Origin: JBPCQA01 sp050998615
GTDB taxonomy: Bacteria; Actinomycetota; Actinomycetes; Propionibacteriales; Nocardioidaceae
Length of the DNA: 64,000 bases
Reading direction: 5' to 3'
Assembly: GCA_050998615.1 (NCBI GenBank)
Contig: JBPCQA010000017.1
Coordinates: 1-64,000, forward strand
Positions within the stretch are counted from its first letter, which is position 1. Every line of letters starts with the position of its first letter. Below the pieces are notes generated by a model. It saw nothing but the letters and a program-made list of their open reading frames with translations. It did no database searches and was not told where the DNA came from. Made by a program: the position numbers and the translations under genes. Of the stretch, positions 17,838 through 26,294 are shown piece by piece.

Positions 17838-18794
17838 TCACAGCAGGCTGGGGCGCCGGCGGCCCCGTGGTCGTACGGCGCTGATCCGTGACCACAAGAT
17901 GCGCTCGAGTAGCAGTGTCAGGGTGCCGGCGACGATCATGCCCGAGATGTTGACCCCCAACTGGACAAGGGAAGCGAGCGCGTTGCTCTTGTCCAAGGTC
18001 GCCGCCGCCAACGCAAGCGTGCCGATCGCGGGGATGGTGGTCACCGAGATGAAGACCCCGACTAGCGTCGCGGACTTGTCGGTGGTGAGCGAGAGCGTGC
18101 CGGCACAGCCCGCGATCAAGGCGATCACCAGCGACCAGACGTTGGGTTGCACGATGAAGTCGGTCAGCGGGCGATGGGCGAGCTGTCCAGCGGCGAAGCC
18201 GCCGGCACGGTAGACCACTGTCCAGATAATGCTGGCGATCACTGTCGCGATGACGTAGCCGCCGAAGAGCGTGGAGCACGCCGTCGGGAGAATCGACAAC
18301 CTCGGCCGTGCCAGCGCCAGGCAGATCGCAGCCACCGGCGCGAACTCCGGGCCGACCACCATGGCCCCGACAATCAGGATCGGCTGATCTTGCAGCCGGC
18401 CGACACTCGCGATCAGTGTCGCCAAGGTCAAGAAGACGATAAAGGCAAACGAGATCTCGCTGTCAGAACGTGCATTGTCTTCGAGGATGTCCCACACGAC
18501 GCCGTCCTCGGGTCTTCCTGGTGCGGCCTTCTCGGCCTGCGTGGCGGCATCGCTCAAGATGGTCTCGTCGTCATCGATAGCGATGGCGCCAGTTCTCGCG
18601 ACTCCCAACGTGTGCAGCCGGCTGAGCAAGGTCTGGGCGCTCTCCCTCGTCACATCCGCCAGCACCAGGCAGCCGTCGGGTTTGCGGTAGGCGTGCGGCA
18701 ACACCGCGACATTGACGACGGTGGGATCGTCGTCGAGAAGTTCGGCGACCTGGTCGGTCAGGTCGCTCGGCACGCGCATTCGCAGATGGAGCAC
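17838..18794 (-). CDS. DUF389 / TIGR00341 family membrane protein
   Basis: The 318-residue protein begins MLHLRMRVPSDLTDQVAELL, typical of the DUF389 N-terminal soluble domain (about residues 1-90). Several hydrophobic helices follow from about residue 115 to 305, with the family segment LIVGAMVVGPEFAPVAAICLA. Function of the family is not established. The GTG start at 18794 is set by the family N-terminus. It is convergent with glmM and lies downstream of the frameshifted GNAT gene. Confidence 0.85.
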   Translation of the reverse strand: MLHLRMRVPSDLTDQVAELLDDDPTVVNVAVLPHAYRKPDGCLVLADVTRESAQTLLSRLHTLGVARTGAIAIDDDETILSDAATQAEKAAPGRPEDGVVWDILEDNARSDSEISFAFIVFLTLATLIASVGRLQDQPILIVGAMVVGPEFAPVAAICLALARPRLSILPTACSTLFGGYVIATVIASIIWTVVYRAGGFAAGQLAHRPLTDFIVQPNVWSLVIALIAGCAGTLSLTTDKSATLVGVFISVTTIPAIGTLALAAATLDKSNALASLVQLGVNISGMIVAGTLTLLLERILWSRISAVRPRGRRRPSLL

Positions 18795-18808
18795 CCGCCC
18801 ATCATCAC

Positions 18809-18852
18809 CCGCCGAGCCGTCAGTTTCTTCCCGCCGAGCCGTCAGTTTGTTC
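18809..18852. repeat. Two 22-nt tandem units overlapping the GNAT gene end
   Basis: Units start CCGCCGAGCCGTCAG at 18809 and 18831, ending TTTCTTC and TTTGTTC. They encode the last ten residues of the reverse-strand GNAT frame (EQTDGSAGRN), so the repeat has been taken into the coding end. Confidence 0.8.
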
Positions 18853-19856
18853 GGCCGAGAGCTTGCGTTGGAACTCGGCGAGGACCTCGACGGCGCGAAA
18901 GCCCATCTTCTCGTTGATGGAGACCATCGGCCCGTTGCTCTCTTCGTTGGAGGTGTGCACGACGGACTGGTCGGGGAATGCCCGCTGGAGTTCGCGCAGA
19001 TTACCCGCCTTGAGGGCGAGTCCGAGCCGGTGGCCGCGGTGCTCTCGCAGCACTTGCGTCGTCCACTGATACACCTTCGGCGGATCCGTTGCAGGCACGA
19101 CGAGCGTGGTGACCGCGACGGCTTCTCCACTGTGATCGATCGCCACCGTATTGAGGAGCGTGCGCCCTTGTTCCTTGAGCTTCGCCTCCCGTTGCCGCCA
19201 AGCCTTCGGCGTCATCGCCTCGGCCTCGAAGTGGATGTCACCGCTCGGCGCGTCCACGGCGAGCTGGTTGGTGACATGGCAGAAGGAAGGGAGGATGTGC
19301 TCAGGGAGGTCGCCGACATACGTCTGCAATCGATACGCCGAGTGATGCGGCGCAGCCTCGTCGATCCAGGCTTGCAGCTGTCGATCCTCCACCGGAAGGT
19401 CGAGCCGGCGCGAGATCTCAGTGCTCGCCAGCGCGAAGCCGTGGTCTTCGGCGAAGCGGCGGTAGGGGTGGTCCTGCTGCCGATCGAAGCCGTACGAGGC
19501 CTCGGCGAGCAGCACGTCGCGGCCCGCGCCGGCCGACGTACGGACGAGGAACTTGAGCAGCTCGCCTCCGATGCCGCGACGTCGGCGGCCGGGGGCCACA
19601 TAGACGCCGATCCACGACATCGTCGTGTGTCGAGAAGCGGAAGCGCCATGAAGGCCGCGCCGACCATCGCGCCATCCTCGAACGCCGCATAGGCGGTCGA
19701 CTTCACCGCCTCCTCGGGCTTGCGGAAGTCGACAGCCATCTCGTGTTCGGACCACATCGGCGCGTCAGGGCGTTGATCGAGCTCGGCGGCCCGGACGATC
19801 TGGTAGTGGGCGTGGAACTCGGCGTCGTCGAAAACGTCGACCGCTGCGATCTCCAT
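18820..19856 (-). pseudogene. Double-GNAT acetyltransferase interrupted by a frameshift
   Basis: The N-terminal frame starts at 19856 (MEIAAVDVFDDAEF...) and reads sensibly to MALPLLDT. It then degenerates, while a second frame picks up with SWIGVYVAPGRRRRGIG, the acetyl-CoA loop of a GNAT domain, and continues to 18820. The joined product would have two GNAT-like domains, the second with QVLREHRGHRLGLALK and NEKMGFRAVEVL. Restoring one base at the GTGTGT tract (19625-19630) would rejoin the frames. It is a pseudogene, a sequencing error, or less likely a frameshifted product. Confidence 0.8.
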
Positions 19857-19996
19857 GCCTTGAGGCTACGGACCGACTGACTGGTGAGCCACCGAATATT
19901 GCCAACCGCATTCGCGACCAGTCGGATCGCTCATCGACGCCCGCCGCCACGTTTGCGACTGGATGAACTGTGGCACTGTGCAGGGAGGAGGATGTG

Positions 19997-21214
19997 GTGA
20001 CGAGACGTCAACTGCCGCGCTGGTCGGAGATTCGGCCGCTGCTCAAGACCCAGCCGCTGACGTTCAACGCCGTTGACCGGCGACTTGCGGCAGCCGCCAG
20101 CGTGGCGGATCTGCGCGCGATCGCCCGCCGGCGTACGCCGAGGTCGGTGTTCGACTACGTCGACGGCGCCGCGGAGCAGGAGGTGAGCCTGTCGCGGGCT
20201 CGAGCCGCCTACCGGCGAGTCGAGTTCCACCCGCATGTGCTGCAAGACGTGTCCGAGGTCGACTCGTCGACGGCCATCTTGGGGCGACCTGCGGCGATGC
20301 CGTTGATCTTCGCACCGACCGGATTCACCCGGATGATGCACCACGAAGGCGAGGCGGCGGTGGCCCGGGTTGCCGCCGACACCGGCGTCCCCTACACGCT
20401 GTCGACGATGGGCACCACCTCCCCGGAGGCCGTCGCGGTGGCGGCGCCGGACGGCATGCGCTGGTTCCAGCTCTACGTGTGGCGTGATCGCGACGCGTCG
20501 GCCGAGTTGATCCGGCGCTCGATCGCGGCCGGGTACGACGCGCTGATGCTGACCGTGGACACCCCGGTAGCCGGCGCCCGACTGCGCGACGTACGCAATG
20601 GGCTTACGATCCCGCCGAGCCTGCGGCTCAAGACGCTTGCGGACATGTCGCTGCACCCGAGTTGGTGGTTCAACCTGCTCACCACCGAGCCGCTGGAGTT
20701 CGCGGCGGTGCGATCCTCGGGCGGCACTGTCGCGGAGATGATCAACCGGATGTTCGATCCGAGCGTGACGTACGGCGACCTGGACTGGCTTCGCGACCAA
20801 TGGCCCGGGAAGTTGATCGTCAAGGGCATCCAAGACGTCTCCGACGCGATCGAGGTGGTCGAGCACGACGCCGATGCTGTGGTGTTGTCCAACCACGGGG
20901 GTCGCCAGCTTGATCGCGCCACCACGCCGCTCGATTCGCTACCGTTGGTCGTCGAGGCGGTTCGCGGCCGCGCGGAGATCTACGTCGACACCGGGGTCAC
21001 CAACGGCGCCGACATCCTGGCAGCCGTCGCTCTTGGCGCCAACGCCGTGATGGTGGGTCGTGCCTATCTCTACGGGCTGATGGCCGGTGGCGAGCGGGGA
21101 GTCCGGAGGGCGCGGGATATCTTAGGCGAGGAGTTTCGTCGTACCCAGCAGCTGCTCGGGGTCCGATCCCTCAAGGAGCTGACCTCCGACCACGTAAGCC
21201 TGCGCGATCACTGA
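19997..21214 (+). CDS. FMN-dependent alpha-hydroxy acid dehydrogenase (LldD-like)
   Basis: The 405-residue protein is of the lactate/glycolate/mandelate oxidase family, which oxidises 2-hydroxy acids with FMN. It shows VFDYVDGAAEQE, the FAPTGFTRMMHHEGE block, TVDTPVAGARLRD, the catalytic-base motif SNHGGRQLD, and the FMN phosphate site DTGVTNGADILAA. The substrate is not fixed by sequence; L-lactate is plausible. GTG 19997 is chosen because GGAGGAG lies at proper spacing; GTG 19994 and a longer form from 19970 are alternatives. Confidence 0.88.
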   Translation: MTRRQLPRWSEIRPLLKTQPLTFNAVDRRLAAAASVADLRAIARRRTPRSVFDYVDGAAEQEVSLSRARAAYRRVEFHPHVLQDVSEVDSSTAILGRPAAMPLIFAPTGFTRMMHHEGEAAVARVAADTGVPYTLSTMGTTSPEAVAVAAPDGMRWFQLYVWRDRDASAELIRRSIAAGYDALMLTVDTPVAGARLRDVRNGLTIPPSLRLKTLADMSLHPSWWFNLLTTEPLEFAAVRSSGGTVAEMINRMFDPSVTYGDLDWLRDQWPGKLIVKGIQDVSDAIEVVEHDADAVVLSNHGGRQLDRATTPLDSLPLVVEAVRGRAEIYVDTGVTNGADILAAVALGANAVMVGRAYLYGLMAGGERGVRRARDILGEEFRRTQQLLGVRSLKELTSDHVSLRDH

Positions 21215-21232
21215 GCATTCCGCCTGGGCGGT

Positions 21233-21253
21233 GGGAAGAAGTTGACGGCTCGG
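21233..21253. repeat. Single copy of the GAGCCGTCA repeat
   Basis: GGGAAGAAGTTGACGGCTCG (21233-21252) is a reverse-complement copy of the 22-nt repeat. It is in the short space between convergent lldD-like and coaA genes. Confidence 0.65.
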
Positions 21254-21261
21254 ACTTGCGG

Positions 21262-22218
21262 TCAGAGTTTGCGGAGGCGGACGTAGCGCACCGAGTGGTC
21301 GCGGTCCTTGCGCAACACCAGCGTGGCGCGGCTGCGGGTCGGCACGATGTTGCGGTCCAGGTTCGGCCCGTTGATCTCGTCCCAGATGGTTTGCGCCTGG
21401 CGGATCGCTTCCGCCTCCGAGAGGTGGGCGTAGCGCCGGAAGTACGACGCGGGGTCGCGGAAGGCTGTTTCGCGCAGACGCAGGAAGCGCCGCGTGTACC
21501 AGTGGCGAATGTCGGCGGTGGCGGCGTCGACGTACACCGAAAAGTCGAAGAAGTCGTGCACCGCCAACCCGACCCGGCCATCGGCGGCCACTCGGGCTGG
21601 CTGCAGCACGTTGAGCCCCTCGATCAGCACGATATCGGGGCTCTTGATCGCCAGCCGTTGATCGGGCACCACGTCGTAGACGAGGTGTGAGTAGACCGGT
21701 GCCGTGACCTCCTCCTTGCCGGACTTGATGTCGATGACGAACCGCAGCAGCGCCTTGCGGTCATACGACTCGGGGAAGCCCTTGCGGTTGAGCAGGCTGC
21801 GGCGTTCGAGCTCGGCGTTGGGGTAGAGGAAGCCGTCGGTGGTCACCAGTGCCACATTCGGGTGCTCCGGCCAATGCGCGAGCAGCTCCCGCAACAGCCG
21901 TGCGGTCGTCGACTTCCCTACCGCCACCGAGCCGGCGATGCCGATCACGAACGGGGTGCGCTCCGGTTGGCGCTCGCCGAGGAAGTTCTCGGTGGCGCGA
22001 TACAACGCGCCGACATGCCGCACGTAGAGACTTAGTAGGCGCGAGATCGGCAGATAGACGTCGGACACCTCCTCGAGGTCGAGCTCCTCACCTAGCCCTC
22101 GCAGCCGCTCGACTTCTCCGGCCGACAGCGGCAGCGGCATCGAGTTGGCCAGCGCCGCCCAGGCGGCGCGGTCGAGCTCGACGTACGGCGAGAGGTCTTC
22201 GGCGCGCATGCGCGTCAT
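21262..22218 (-). CDS. coaA: Type I pantothenate kinase
   Basis: It phosphorylates pantothenate, the first committed step of CoA synthesis. The 318-residue protein has the P-loop GIAGSVAVGKST (about residues 93-104), TTDGFLYPN, FPESYDRKALLRF, YSHLVYDVV and the GLNVLQP region. Length and motifs match bacterial CoaA. It is divergent from glmS, about 100 bp away. Confidence 0.96.
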   Translation of the reverse strand: MTRMRAEDLSPYVELDRAAWAALANSMPLPLSAGEVERLRGLGEELDLEEVSDVYLPISRLLSLYVRHVGALYRATENFLGERQPERTPFVIGIAGSVAVGKSTTARLLRELLAHWPEHPNVALVTTDGFLYPNAELERRSLLNRKGFPESYDRKALLRFVIDIKSGKEEVTAPVYSHLVYDVVPDQRLAIKSPDIVLIEGLNVLQPARVAADGRVGLAVHDFFDFSVYVDAATADIRHWYTRRFLRLRETAFRDPASYFRRYAHLSEAEAIRQAQTIWDEINGPNLDRNIVPTRSRATLVLRKDRDHSVRYVRLRKL

Positions 22219-22320
22219 TGTCCGGCACGACTCTCACGTCACCGCAGCGAGGGCTCGGAGCCGACCTGTCGGAAGCGTCGCACCCGGCTAGGCGGCATGA
22301 CACTCGGTAGGCTGACCGGC

Positions 22321-24165
22321 ATGTGCGGAATCGTGGGGTACGTCGGCGCCAAGCCGGCCCTCGACGTGGTGATCGAAGGCCTGCGTCGCCTCGAGTACCG
22401 GGGCTACGACTCGGCCGGGGTGGCGCTGGTCGCCGGCAACGCGTTGTTCACCCAAAAGCGTGCCGGCAAGCTTGCTAACCTTGAGAAAGCGCTGATCGAA
22501 GCGCAGCCGCCGGCTTCGACCACCGGTATCGGTCACACCCGCTGGGCCACCCACGGTGCGCCGAACGATCAGAACTCCCATCCACACTTGGGCGCGGAAG
22601 GCACGGTCGCCGTCGTACACAACGGCATCATCGAGAACTTCGCCGGCCTCGGAGCCGAGCTCGAGGCGGCCGGCCACGAGCTGCGATCGGAAACCGACAC
22701 CGAGATCGCCGCGCACATGCTCGAGGTGGAGGTAGCCAAGGGCCGCGACCTGACAACGGCGATGCGGCGGGTGTGCCGGCGGCTGGTGGGTGCCTTCACA
22801 CTGGTGGCAGTGACGAGCAGCGACCCCGACCGAGTGGTGGCGGCACGTCGCAACTCACCGCTGGTGGTCGGGCTCGGGGTCGGCGAGAATTTCGTCGCCT
22901 CCGACGTGGCCGCGTTCATCGAGCACACCCGCGACGCGTTGGAGCTCGGCCAAGACCAGGTGGTGACCATCACGCGCGAAACCGTCGAGGTGACCGACTT
23001 CGTCGGCAACCCGCGTGAGGGCAAACGCTTCCACGTCGACTGGGATATCGATGCCGCCGAGAAGGCGGGTTACGACTACTTCATGCTCAAGGAGATCGCC
23101 GAACAGCCGCAGGCGATCGCGAACACGATGCTCGGCAGGTTCAACGCATTCGGTCGGCTTCAGCTCGACGAGATGCGGCTCAGCGACGACGACCTGCGCG
23201 AGATCGACAAGATCATCATCATCGCCTGCGGCACCGCATTCCACGCCGGCCTGGTCGCCAAGTACGCCATCGAGCATTGGACCCGCATCCCGTGCGAGGT
23301 CGAGCTCGCCTCGGAATTCCGTTACCGAGATCCGATTATCGACCGCGACACCATGGTGATCGCTATCAGCCAAAGCGGCGAGACCATGGACACGTTGATG
23401 GCGTTGCGGCACGCACGTGAGCAACGCGCCAAGGTGCTCGCGATCTCCAACACCAACGGCTCGTCGATCCCGCGTGAGTCTGACGCCGTGCTCTACACCC
23501 GCGCCGGGCCGGAGATCGCGGTTGCCTCCACCAAGGCATTCTTGACCCAGATTGTGGCGTGCTATCTGATCGCGCTCTACCTGGCTCAGGTACGCGGCAC
23601 CAAGTACGGCGACGAGATCAGCGCCACCGTCACCCAATTGGAGCAGATTCCCGTTGCAGTCGCGAAGGTGCTGGCCACCGTCGAGCCGGTTCGTCAGCTG
23701 GCTCGCGAGCTGTCGGACGTCAAGTCGGTGCTCTTCTTGGGCCGGCACGTCGGCTACCCGGTCGCGCTGGAGGGAGCGCTCAAACTCAAGGAGCTCGCCT
23801 ACATGCATGCCGAGGGCTTCGCTGCGGGCGAGCTCAAGCATGGGCCGATCGCGCTGGTCGAGGCCGGCGTCCCGGTGTTCGTGGTGGTGCCGCCGCGGGG
23901 CCGCGGCTTGTTGCACGACAAGATGGTGAACAATATCGCCGAGATTCGGGCACGTGGGGCGCGCACGATCGTGTTGGCGGAGGCAGGTGACGAGGAGGTC
24001 GCGGCGTACGCCGATCAGCTGATCGAGCTGCCGACCGTGCCGACCCTGATGCAACCGCTGGTGGCCACCGTGCCGCTGCAGGTCTTCTCGTGCGAGATGG
24101 CCACCGCACGCGGCCATGACGTCGACCAGCCGCGCAACCTGGCGAAATCCGTGACGGTCGAGTGA
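22321..24165 (+). CDS. glmS: Glutamine--fructose-6-phosphate aminotransferase (isomerizing)
   Basis: It makes glucosamine-6-P from fructose-6-P and glutamine. The start is set at ATG 22321 because Cys2 (MCGIVGYVG) becomes the N-terminal nucleophile after Met removal; the in-frame ATG at 22297 would block this. The 614-residue protein has the class II glutaminase domain (about 1-230, with GIGHTRWATHG), two SIS domains (CGTAFHAG, SQSGETMDTL, ALKLKELAYMHAEGF), and the conserved end NLAKSVTVE. Confidence 0.97.
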   Translation: MCGIVGYVGAKPALDVVIEGLRRLEYRGYDSAGVALVAGNALFTQKRAGKLANLEKALIEAQPPASTTGIGHTRWATHGAPNDQNSHPHLGAEGTVAVVHNGIIENFAGLGAELEAAGHELRSETDTEIAAHMLEVEVAKGRDLTTAMRRVCRRLVGAFTLVAVTSSDPDRVVAARRNSPLVVGLGVGENFVASDVAAFIEHTRDALELGQDQVVTITRETVEVTDFVGNPREGKRFHVDWDIDAAEKAGYDYFMLKEIAEQPQAIANTMLGRFNAFGRLQLDEMRLSDDDLREIDKIIIIACGTAFHAGLVAKYAIEHWTRIPCEVELASEFRYRDPIIDRDTMVIAISQSGETMDTLMALRHAREQRAKVLAISNTNGSSIPRESDAVLYTRAGPEIAVASTKAFLTQIVACYLIALYLAQVRGTKYGDEISATVTQLEQIPVAVAKVLATVEPVRQLARELSDVKSVLFLGRHVGYPVALEGALKLKELAYMHAEGFAAGELKHGPIALVEAGVPVFVVVPPRGRGLLHDKMVNNIAEIRARGARTIVLAEAGDEEVAAYADQLIELPTVPTLMQPLVATVPLQVFSCEMATARGHDVDQPRNLAKSVTVE

Positions 24166-24179
24166 GTTGCCCAATGTGC

Positions 24180-24262
24180 TCGCCTGCGGCTGAACGCGCG
24201 TTCTGGCTTGTGGCTGAACCCGTCCCGTTGTGCAGCTGCGTCAAGCTTCAGCCACAGTCAAA
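24180..24262. repeat. TTCAGCCAC repeat cluster between glmS and acpS
   Basis: GCGGCTGAAC, GTGGCTGAAC and CTTCAGCCACAGT lie within 83 bp, giving inverted and direct copies of TTCAGCCAC. They can pair into a hairpin. Similar clusters occur at 7478-7497 and 33214-33306. Confidence 0.5.
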
Positions 24263-24276
24263 GTGAGCGCGGCGTC

Positions 24277-24627
24277 GTGATCGTCGGAGTGGGCATCGAC
24301 GTGGTCGACGTACGCCGGTTCGGGCTGACCCTGGAGCGCACCCCCGGGATGTGCCAGCGCCTCTTCACTGACGCCGAGCGTGAACGCCCGCTGGCTTCAT
24401 TGGCCGCTCGGTTCGCCGCCAAGGAGGCGCTGGCGAAGGCGCTCGGGGCGCCGGCCGGACTGCACTGGCTCGACGCCGAGGTGCAGACCGACGGGACCGG
24501 TCGCCCGTCGATTGTGATGTCAGGATCGGTGGCCGGCCGCGCCGAGGTTCTTGGGGTGGCGCGAGCTCACGTGTCGCTGTCCCACGACGGGGGCATCGCG
24601 TCCGCTGTCGTCGTGTTGGAGGCGTAG
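24277..24627 (+). CDS. acpS: Holo-[acyl-carrier-protein] synthase
   Basis: AcpS transfers 4'-phosphopantetheine from CoA to apo-ACP. The 116-residue protein begins IVGVGIDVVDVRRF, with the metal-binding aspartate at about residue 8, followed by LAARFAAKEALAKALG with the catalytic Glu, and HVSLSHDGGIASA. GTG 24277 gives the family-length product. The next gene starts 21 bp downstream, so the two are probably co-transcribed. Confidence 0.95.
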   Translation: MIVGVGIDVVDVRRFGLTLERTPGMCQRLFTDAERERPLASLAARFAAKEALAKALGAPAGLHWLDAEVQTDGTGRPSIVMSGSVAGRAEVLGVARAHVSLSHDGGIASAVVVLEA

Positions 24628-24648
24628 CGCCGTGGAGGGGAGTGTTTC

Positions 24649-26037
24649 GTGAGACATGCACACACGGTCGAGCAGGTCCGATCAGCCGAGCGAGCGTTGA
24701 TGGCAACGCTTCCTGACGGGGCGTTGATGCAGCGGGCCGCGAGCGGGCTGGCCACGGCGTGCGCCGCCTACCTTGGCCGGGCCTACGGTGCGCGCGTGCT
24801 GCTTCTTGTCGGTTCCGGTGACAACGGCGGGGACGCGCTGTTCGCGGGCGCCACGCTGGCCAGGCGGGGAGCGCAAGTCGAGGCGTTGCTCGTGGCAGAT
24901 CAGGTGCACGAAGCCGGTCTGGCCGCTCTTCGGCACGCCGGGGGGCGAGTCGTGCGGGCACCGGGCGAGCCGGACCTGGTCGTCGACGCGATAGTCGGGA
25001 TCGGCGGTCGGCCAGGGTTGCGGGAGCCGGCTGCGCGCATCGTGGCAGACGTTATGGCCGACGTACGGGCGCCAGTCGTCGCCGTGGACGTGCCCAGCGG
25101 GGTAGGTGTCGACACCGGGGAGGTGTCCGGCCCGCATGTGGGGGCCGACCTCACCGTGACGTTTGGAACGCTCAAGCCCTGCCTGCTTGTCGATCCGGCC
25201 GCGGCGGCGGCTGGAGTCGTGGAGCTTGTCGACATCGGGCTCGGACCCTATCTGCCCGACCCACCAGTGGCGGCGCTGCAGTCATCCGACGTACGACGAC
25301 TGCTGCCGCGCCCCCCGCGCAACGCGCAGAAGTACTCCCGCGGCGTGCTGGGTGTCAGAGCCGGGTCGCCGGGCTACACCGGAGCCGGGTTCATGGTCGT
25401 CGCGGCCGCCGTCAAAGCCGGCTTCGCGGGGATGGTCCGCTACCACGGCGCCAGCGCCGACTTGGTCCGGGCGGGGTTGCCCGAGGTGGTGATCGGGCCC
25501 GGACAGGTGCAGGGCTGGGTCGTCGGGTCCGGACTCGGCGAGGAGGTCGGCAACGTGGTCGACGAAGTGCTCGGTGACCGGCTGCCGACCATCGTGGACG
25601 CCGACGGGCTACGCCACCTGCCACCGCGCTGCGAAGGTCCGGTGGTGCTAACGCCGCACGCGGGCGAGCTGGCCGGGATGCTGGAAGTGCCGCGCAGGGA
25701 GGTCGAGGCGCAGATGCTGCGCTGGTCACTCGAAGCAGCGCAGCGCTGGAACGCCGTGGTGTTGCTCAAGGGCGCACATTCGGTGATCGCCGCCCCCGAC
25801 GGGCGAGTGCTGGTCAACGCCACCGGAGTCTCCTGGCTGGCCACGGCAGGCGCCGGCGACGTCTTGTCCGGCGTGATCGGCTCGTTGCTGGGCGCCGGCC
25901 TGTCGCCGTACGACGCCGCCTCGGTCGGGGCGTGGCTGCACGGCTCGGCAGCCACGCTCGCCTCTGCCGGTGGGCCCCTCAGCGCGTCGGCGGTCATCGC
26001 CGCTCTTCCCCGCGCGATCCGCCGCTGCCTGCGCTGA
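24649..26037 (+). CDS. nnr: Bifunctional NAD(P)H-hydrate epimerase / ADP-dependent NAD(P)H-hydrate dehydratase
   Basis: It repairs hydrated NAD(P)H. The N-terminal epimerase (about residues 1-210) has GSGDNGGDALFAG and DAIVGIGG. The C-terminal ribokinase-like dehydratase (about 225-462) has KYSRGVLGV, TPHAGELAGML, KGAHSVI and the ATAGAGDVLSG site. At 462 residues it is near the family length, slightly short at the N-terminus. GTG 24649 follows GGAGGGGAG. An array of 22-nt repeats begins two bases after its stop codon. Confidence 0.93.
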   Translation: MRHAHTVEQVRSAERALMATLPDGALMQRAASGLATACAAYLGRAYGARVLLLVGSGDNGGDALFAGATLARRGAQVEALLVADQVHEAGLAALRHAGGRVVRAPGEPDLVVDAIVGIGGRPGLREPAARIVADVMADVRAPVVAVDVPSGVGVDTGEVSGPHVGADLTVTFGTLKPCLLVDPAAAAAGVVELVDIGLGPYLPDPPVAALQSSDVRRLLPRPPRNAQKYSRGVLGVRAGSPGYTGAGFMVVAAAVKAGFAGMVRYHGASADLVRAGLPEVVIGPGQVQGWVVGSGLGEEVGNVVDEVLGDRLPTIVDADGLRHLPPRCEGPVVLTPHAGELAGMLEVPRREVEAQMLRWSLEAAQRWNAVVLLKGAHSVIAAPDGRVLVNATGVSWLATAGAGDVLSGVIGSLLGAGLSPYDAASVGAWLHGSAATLASAGGPLSASAVIAALPRAIRRCLR

Positions 26038-26038
26038 T

Positions 26039-26147
26039 CCGCCGAGCCGTCAGGTTCTTCCCGCCGAGCCGTCAGGTTCTTCCCGCCGACCCGCTAGCCT
26101 TTTCCGCCAACGAGTACATGTTTTTCCGCCGACCGAGTACATGATGG
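26039..26147 (+). repeat. Five-unit 21-22-nt tandem array after nnr
   Basis: Units start with CCGCC(G/A)A at 26039, 26061, 26083, 26104 and 26126. The first two are identical, the third is diverged, and units 4 and 5 share GAGTACATG. The first two are the prototype of the dispersed family also found at 11831, 18809 and 21233. The array fills much of the nnr-alr space; the rest to 26294 shows no gene. Confidence 0.9.
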
Positions 26148-26294
26148 ACCAGGAGGCCGCTCCCAGCCACCACCGACGTTGACCCCATTGCCGGCGGCTC
26201 GGACGCCGGGCACGATGATCCGAACTGTTCCGTTTCGCGGGTTGCCTCGTGAGAGTCGTGTCGAGATGGTGGGCGGCGGGTTTGAGACAATGAA

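Noticed and set aside
22855..24174. 439-residue minus-strand ORF inside glmS
   Set aside because: glmS motifs are complete on the plus strand, and the antisense frame shows no conserved domain.
26039..26147. CRISPR array
   Set aside because: The units are contiguous with no unique spacers of 30-40 bp and there are no cas genes.
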